Source: Pocillopora verrucosa (taxonomy: Eukaryota > Cnidaria > Anthozoa > Scleractinia > Pocilloporidae). Taken from it: a stretch of 64,000 bases of DNA. The translations under genes were made by a program, and so were the position numbers. This document shows, in pieces, positions 58,364-64,000 of this stretch. The stretch is taken from NCBI RefSeq assembly GCF_036669915.1, contig NC_089313.1:2895085-2959084 (forward strand), written 5' to 3'. How positions within the stretch are numbered: position 1 is the first letter of the stretch; each line of letters opens with the position of its first letter. The notes under the pieces are model-generated. The model was not told the DNA's origin. It did no database searches and worked only from the letters and a program-made list of their open reading frames with translations.

Positions 58364-61300
58364 TTTTAAAGTTGCGGTGTATATATCTCAATGGTCAGTA
58401 AAGAAGGAAGCAGTGTTAAAGTTGTGGTGTATATATCTCAAGAGTCAGTAAGGAAAGGAAGCAGTGTTAAAGTTGCGGTGTATATATCTCAATGGTCAGT
58501 AAAGAAGGAAGCAGTGTTAAAGTTGCGGTGTATATATCTCAATGGTCAGTAAAGAAGGAAGCAGTGTTAAAGTTGCGGTGTATATATCTCAATGGTCAGT
58601 AAAGAAGGAAGCAGTGTTAAAGTTGCGGTGTTGATATCTTAAGAGTCAGTAAGGAATGGAAGAGGTGTTAAAGTTGCGGTGTATATATCTCAAGAGTCAG
58701 TAAGGAAAGGACGCAGTGTTAAAGTTGCAGTGTATATATCTCAAGAGTCAGTAGGGAAAGGAAGCAGTGTTAAAGTTGTGGTGTATATATCTCAAGAGTC
58801 AGTAAGGAGAGGAAGCAGTGTTAAAGATGCGGTGTATATATCTCAAGAGTCAGTAAGGAAAGGAAGCAGTGTTAAAGTTGCGGTGTATATATCTCAAGAG
58901 TCAGTAAGGAAAGGAAGCGGTGTTAAAGTTGCGGTGTATATATCTCAAGAGTCAGTAAGGAATGGAAGCAGTGTTAAAGTTGCGGTGTATATATCTCAAG
59001 AGTCAGTAAGGAAATGAAGCAGTGTTAAAGTTGCGGTGTATATATCTCAAGAGTCAGTAAGGAATGGAAGAGGTGTTAAAGTTGCGGTGTATATATCTCA
59101 AGAGTCAGTAAGGAAAGGACGCAGTGTTAAAGTTGCAGTGTATATATCTCAAGAGTCAGTAGGGAAAGGAAGCAGTGTTAAAGTTGTGGTGTATATATCT
59201 CAAGAGTCAGTAAGGAGAGGAAGCAGTGTTAAAGATGCGGTGTATATATCTCAAGAGTCAGTAAGGAAAGGAAGCAGTGTTAAAGTTGCGGTGTATATGT
59301 CTCAAGAGTCAGTAAGGAATGGAAGCAGTTTTAAAGTTGCGGTGTATATATCTCAAGAGTCAGTAAGGAATGGAAGCAGTGTTAAAGTTGCGGTGTATAT
59401 ATCTCAAGAGTCAGTAAGGAAAGGAAGCAGTGTTAAAGTTGTGGTGTATATATCTTAAGAATCAGTAGGAAAAGGAAGCAGTGTTAAAGTTGTGGTGCAT
59501 ATATCTTAAGAGTCAGTAAGGAATGGAAGCAGTCTTAAAGTTGCGGTGTATACATCTCAAGAGTCAGTAAGGAAATGAAGCAGTGTTAAAGTTGCGGTGT
59601 ATATATCTCAAGAGTCAGTAAGGAAATGAAGCAGTGTTAAAGTTGCGGTGTATATATCTCAAAGGTCAGTAAGGAAATGAAGCAGTGTTAAAGTTGCGGT
59701 GTATATATCTCAAGAGTCAGTAAGGAAATGAAGCAGTGTTAAAGTTGCGGTGTATATATCTCAAAGGTCAGTAAGGAAATGAAGCAGTGTTAAAGTTGCG
59801 GTGTATATATCTCAAGAGTCAGTAAGGAAATGAAGCAGTGTTAAAGTTGCGGTGTATATATCTCAACAGTCAGTAAGGAAAGAAAGCAGTGTTAAAGTTG
59901 CGGTGTATATATCTTAAGAGTCAGTAGGGAGAGGAAGTAGTGTTAAAGATACGGTGTATATATCTCAAGAGTCAGTAAGGAAAAAAAGCAGTGTTAAAGT
60001 TGCGGTGTAAATATCTCAAGAGTCAGTAAGGAAATGAAGCAGTGTTAAAGTTGCGGTGTATATATCTCAAGAGTCAGTAAGGAAATGAAGCAGTGTTAAA
60101 GTTGCGGTGTATATATCTCAAAAGTCAGTAAGGAAAGGAAGCAGTGTTAAAGTTGTGGTGTATATATCTCAAGAGTCAGTAAGGAGAGGAAGCTGTGTTA
60201 AAGTTGCGGTGTATATATCTCAACAGTCAGTAAGGAAAGGAAGCAGTGTTAAAGTTGCGGTGTATATATCTTAAGAGTCAGTAGGGAGAGGAAGTAGTGT
60301 TAAAGATACGGTGTATATATCTCAAGAGTCAGTAAGGAAAAAAAGCAGTGTTAAAGTTGCGGTGTAAATATCTCAAGAGTCAGTAAGGAAAAAAGCAGTG
60401 TTAAAGTTGTGGTGTATATATCTCAAGAGTCAGTAAGGAAAAAAAGCAGTGTTAAAGTTGTGGTGTATATATCTCAAGAGTCAGTAAGGAAATGAAGCAG
60501 TGTTAAAGTTGCCGTGTATATATCTCAAATGTCAGTAAGGAAAGGAAGCAGTGTTAAAGTTGCGGTGTATATATCTCAAGAGTCAGTAAGGAAAAAAAGC
60601 AGTGTTAAAGTTGTGGTGTATATATCTCAATAGTCAGTAAGGAAAGGAAGCAGTGTTAAAGTTGTGGTGTATATATTTCAAGAGTCAGTAAGGAATGGAA
60701 GCAGTGTTAAAGTTGCGGTGTATATATCTCGAGTCAGTAAGGAATGGAAGCAGTGTTAAAGTTGTGGTGTATATATCTCAAGAGTCAGTTACGAAAGGAA
60801 GCAGTGTTAAAGTTGCGGTGTATATATCTCAAGAGTCAGTAAGAAAAGGAAGCAGTGTTAAAGTTGCGGTGTATATATCTCAAGATTCAGTAGAGAAAGG
60901 AAACAGTGTTAAAGTTGCGGGTTACATATCTCAAGAGTCAGTAAGGAAAGGAAGCAGTGTTAAAGTTGCGGTGTATATATCGCAAAAGTCAGTAAGAAAA
61001 AAAAGCTGTGTTAAAGTTGTGGTGTATATATCTCGAGAGTCAGTACGGAAAGGAAGCAGTGTTAAAGTTGCGGTGTTGATATCTTAAGAGTCAGTAAGGA
61101 ATGGAAGAAGTGTTAAAGTTGCGGTGTATATATCTCAAGAGTCAGTAAGGAAAGGACGCAGTGTTAAAGTTGCAGTGTATATATCTCAAGAGTCAGTAGG
61201 GAAAGGAAGCAGTGTTAAAGTTGTGGTGTATATATCTCGAGTCAGTAAGGAAAGGAAGCAGTGTTAAAGTTGCAGGTTACATATGTCAAGAGTCAGTAAG

Positions 61301-64000
61301 GAAATGAAGCAGTGTTAAAGTTGCGGTGTATATATCTCAAAAGTCAGTAAGAAAAAAAAAGCTGTGATAAAGTTGCGGTGTATATATCTCGAGAGTCAGT
61401 ACGGAAAGGAAGCAGTGTTAAAGTTGCGGTGTTGATATCTTAAGAGTCAGAAAGGAATGGAAGCAGTGTTAAAGTTGTGGTGTTGATATCTTAAGAGTCA
61501 GTAAGGAATGGAAGAGGTGTTAAAGTTGCGGTGTATATATCTCAAGAGTCAGTAAGGAAAGGACGCAGTGTTAAAGTTGCAGTGTATATATCTCAAGAGT
61601 CAGTAGGGAAAGGAAGCAGTGTTAAAGTTGTGGTGTATATATCTCAAGAGTCAGTAAGGAGAGGAAGCAGTGTTAAAGATGCGGTGTATATATCTCAAGA
61701 GTCAGTAAGGAAAGGAAGCAGTGTTAAAGTTGCGGTGTATATATCTCAAGAGTCAGTAAGGAAAGGAAGCTGTGTTAAAGTTGCGGTGTATATATCTCGA
61801 GAGTCAGTACGGAAAGGAAGCAGTGTTAAAGTTGCCGTGTATATATCTCAAGAGTCAGTAAGGAAAGGAAGCTGTGTTAAAGTTGCGGTGTATATATCTC
61901 GAGAGTCAGTACGGAAAGGAAGCAGTGTTAAAGTTGCGGTGTTGATATCTTAAGAGTCAGTAAGGAATGAAAGCAGTGTTAAAGTTGCGGTGTATGTATT
62001 TCAAGATTGGGTAAGGAATGGAAGCAGTGTTAAAGTTGCGGTGTATATATCTCAACAGTCAGTAAGGAAAGGAAGCAGTGTTAAAGTTGCGGTGTATATA
62101 TCTTAAGAGTCAGTAGGGAGAGGAAGTAGTGTTAAAGATACGGTGTTTATATCTCAAGAGTCAGTAAGGAATGGAAGCAGTGTTAAAGTTGCGGTGTATA
62201 TATCTCAAGAGTCAGTAGGTAAAGGAAGCAGTGTTAAAGTTGCGGTGTATATATCTTGAGAGTCAGTAAGGAGAGGAAGCAGTGTTAAAGTTGCGGTGTT
62301 TATATCTCAAGAGTCAGTAAGGAAAGGAATTAGTGTTAAAGTTGCGGTGTATATATTTCAAGAGTCAGTAAGGAATGGAAGCAGTGTTAAAGTTGCGGTG
62401 TATATATGTCGAGTCAGTAAGGAATGGAAGCAGTGTTAAAGTTGTGGTGTCTATATCTCAAGAGTCAGTTACGAAAGGAAGCAGTGTTAAAGTTGCGGTG
62501 TATATATCTCAAGAGTCAGTAGAGAAAGGAAGCAGTGTTAAAGTTGCGGTGTATATATCTCAAGAGTCAGTAGAGAAAGGAAGCAGTGTTAAAGTTGTGG
62601 TGTATATATCTCAAGAGTCAGTAAGGAAAGGAAGCAGTGTTAAAGTTGCGGTGTATATATCTCAAGAGTCAGTAAGGAAATGAAGCAGTGTTAAAGTTGC
62701 GGTGTATATATCTCAAGAGTCAGTAAGAAAAGGAAGCAGTGTTAAAGTTGCGGTGTATATATCTCAAGAGTCAGTAAGGAATGGAAGGAGTGTTAAAGTT
62801 GCAGGTTACATATCTCAAGAGTCAGTAAGGAAAGGAAGCAGTGTTAAAGTTGCGGTGTATATATTTCAAGAGTCAGTAAGGAATGGAAGCAGTGTTAAAG
62901 TTGCGGTGTATATATCTCAAGAGTCAGTATGGAATGGAAGGAGTGTTAAAGTTGCGGGTTACATATCTCAAGAGTCAGTAAGGAAAGGAAGCAGTGTTAA
63001 AGTTGCGGTGTATATATTTCAAGAGTCAGTAAGGAATGGAAGCAGTGTTAAAGTTGTGGTGTATATATCTCAAGAGTCAGTAAGAAAAGGAAGCAGTGTT
63101 AAAGTTGCGGTGTATATATCTCAAGAGTCAGTAGAGAAAGGAAGCAGTGTTAAAGTTGTGGTGTATATATCTCAAAAGTCAGTAAGAAAAAAAAGCTGTG
63201 TTAAAGTTGCGGTGTATATATCTCGAGAGTCAGTACGGAAACGAAGCAGTGTTAAAGTTGCGGTGTTGATATCTTAAGAGTCAGAAAGGAATGGAAAAGG
63301 TGTTAAAGTTGCGGTGTATATATCTCAAGAGTCAGTAAGGAAAGGAAGCAGTGTTAAAGTTGCGGTGTTGATATCTCAAGAGTCAGTAAGGAAATGAAGC
63401 AGTGTTAAAGTTGCGGTGTATATATCTCAAGAGTCAGTAAGAAAAGGAAGCAGTGTTAAAGTTGCGGTGTATATATCTCAAGAGTCAGTAAGGAATGGAA
63501 GGAGTGTTAAAGTTGCAGGTTACATATCTCAAGAGTCAGTAAGGAAAGGAAGCAGTGTTAAAGTTGCGGTGTATATATTTCAAGAGTCAGTAAGGAATGG
63601 AAGCAGTGTTAAAGTTGCGGTGTATATATCTCAAGAGTCAGTATGGAATGGAAGGAGTGTTAAAGTTGCGGGTTACATATCTCAAGAGTCAGTAAGGAAA
63701 GGAAGCAGTGTTAAAGTTGCGGTGTATATATTTCAAGAGTCAGTAAGGAATGGAAGCAGTGTTAAAGTTGTGGTGTATATATCTCAAGAGTCAGTAAGAA
63801 AAGGAAGCAGTGTTAAAGTTGCGGTGTATATATCTCAAGAGTCAGTAGAGAAAGGAAGCAGTGTTAAAGTTGTGGTGTATATATCTCAAAAGTCAGTAAG
63901 AAAAAAAAGCTGTGTTAAAGTTGCGGTGTATATATCTCGAGAGTCAGTACGGAAACGAAGCAGTGTTAAAGTTGCGGTGTTGATATCTTAAGAGTCAGAA
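58364..64000 (+). repeat. 51-bp minisatellite array (over 5.6 kb, continues beyond window)
   Basis: About 110 head-to-tail units, consensus close to GTGTATATATCTCAAGAGTC plus AGTAAGGAAAGGAAGCAGTG plus TTAAAGTTGCG (51 bp). Several of the first units (to about 58620) are 50 bp with AATGGTCAGTAAAGAAGG. Because 51 is 17 codons, one frame stays open for long runs (VYISQESVRKGSSVKVA); stops arise from single changes (GAAATGA, TCTTAAG). Higher-order structure: 62702-63277 and 63416-63991 are apparently identical, 714 bp apart (14 units). The blocks starting 58679, about 59087 and 61531 share a unit order, as do 60695 and 62375. Confidence 0.97.

Noticed and set aside
58679-63991. Several long ORFs as a repetitive secreted or adhesive protein gene
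   Set aside because: They arise because the tandem unit is 51 bp. Neighbouring units carry stops in the same frame, and no start context, signal peptide or splice structure is present.
58364-64000. CRISPR-like array
   Set aside because: Units are contiguous near-identical tandem repeats with no unique spacers, and the genome is eukaryotic.

Overview
The window looks like nuclear DNA from an anthozoan cnidarian, most likely a stony coral. This is inferred from AT-rich sequence, genes split by short GT-AG introns, animal gene families, a tandem array of intronless rhodopsin-class receptors and many short palindromic elements of cnidarian type. No species is claimed. There are no bacterial operons, phage genes or CRISPR arrays.

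Layout. (1) 1-3134, minus strand: five exons of an ALS2CR8/CaRF-type gene that runs off the left edge into a MULE-transposase-like region broken by frameshifts. (2) 3.9-27 kb, plus strand: a receptor nursery with five intact single-exon class A GPCR genes (4204, 8596, 13130, 14959, 19846), one clear full-length pseudogene (24250-25106), a duplicated 3' tail (16229), and relics at 17036, 21650 and 26419. Duplicated non-coding modules separate them. A sixth intact receptor lies inverted at 33486-34430. (3) 29003-30301, minus: a long single-exon ORF for a disordered basic protein of unknown function. (4) 36314-41143, plus: an eight-exon urease accessory gene ureF, rebuilt exon by exon. Tail to tail with it on the minus strand is a two-exon FAM167-like gene (41662-43423). 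(5) 48832-49161, minus: a one-exon PLAC8-type cysteine-rich protein. (6) 52429-57649, minus: a complete ten-exon slc35b3 (PAPS transporter 2). (7) 58364 to the right edge: a 51-bp minisatellite of more than 5.6 kb with 714-bp higher-order units.

How parts relate. The receptors are paralogues made by repeated tandem duplication together with their 5' flank, as shown by repeated intergenic modules, a 97 percent identical pair, and dead copies at every stage of decay. As a set they lack the TM6 Trp/Pro switch and the ECL2 cysteine and carry a cysteine pair in ECL3. ureF, slc35b3, FAM167-like and PLAC8-like are single-copy housekeeping-type genes with no evident link to the receptors.

Limits. 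Exons were read by eye from splice sites and known family sequences. No alignment or search was run, so duplicate identities are estimates and repeat families are described by structure rather than named from a database.
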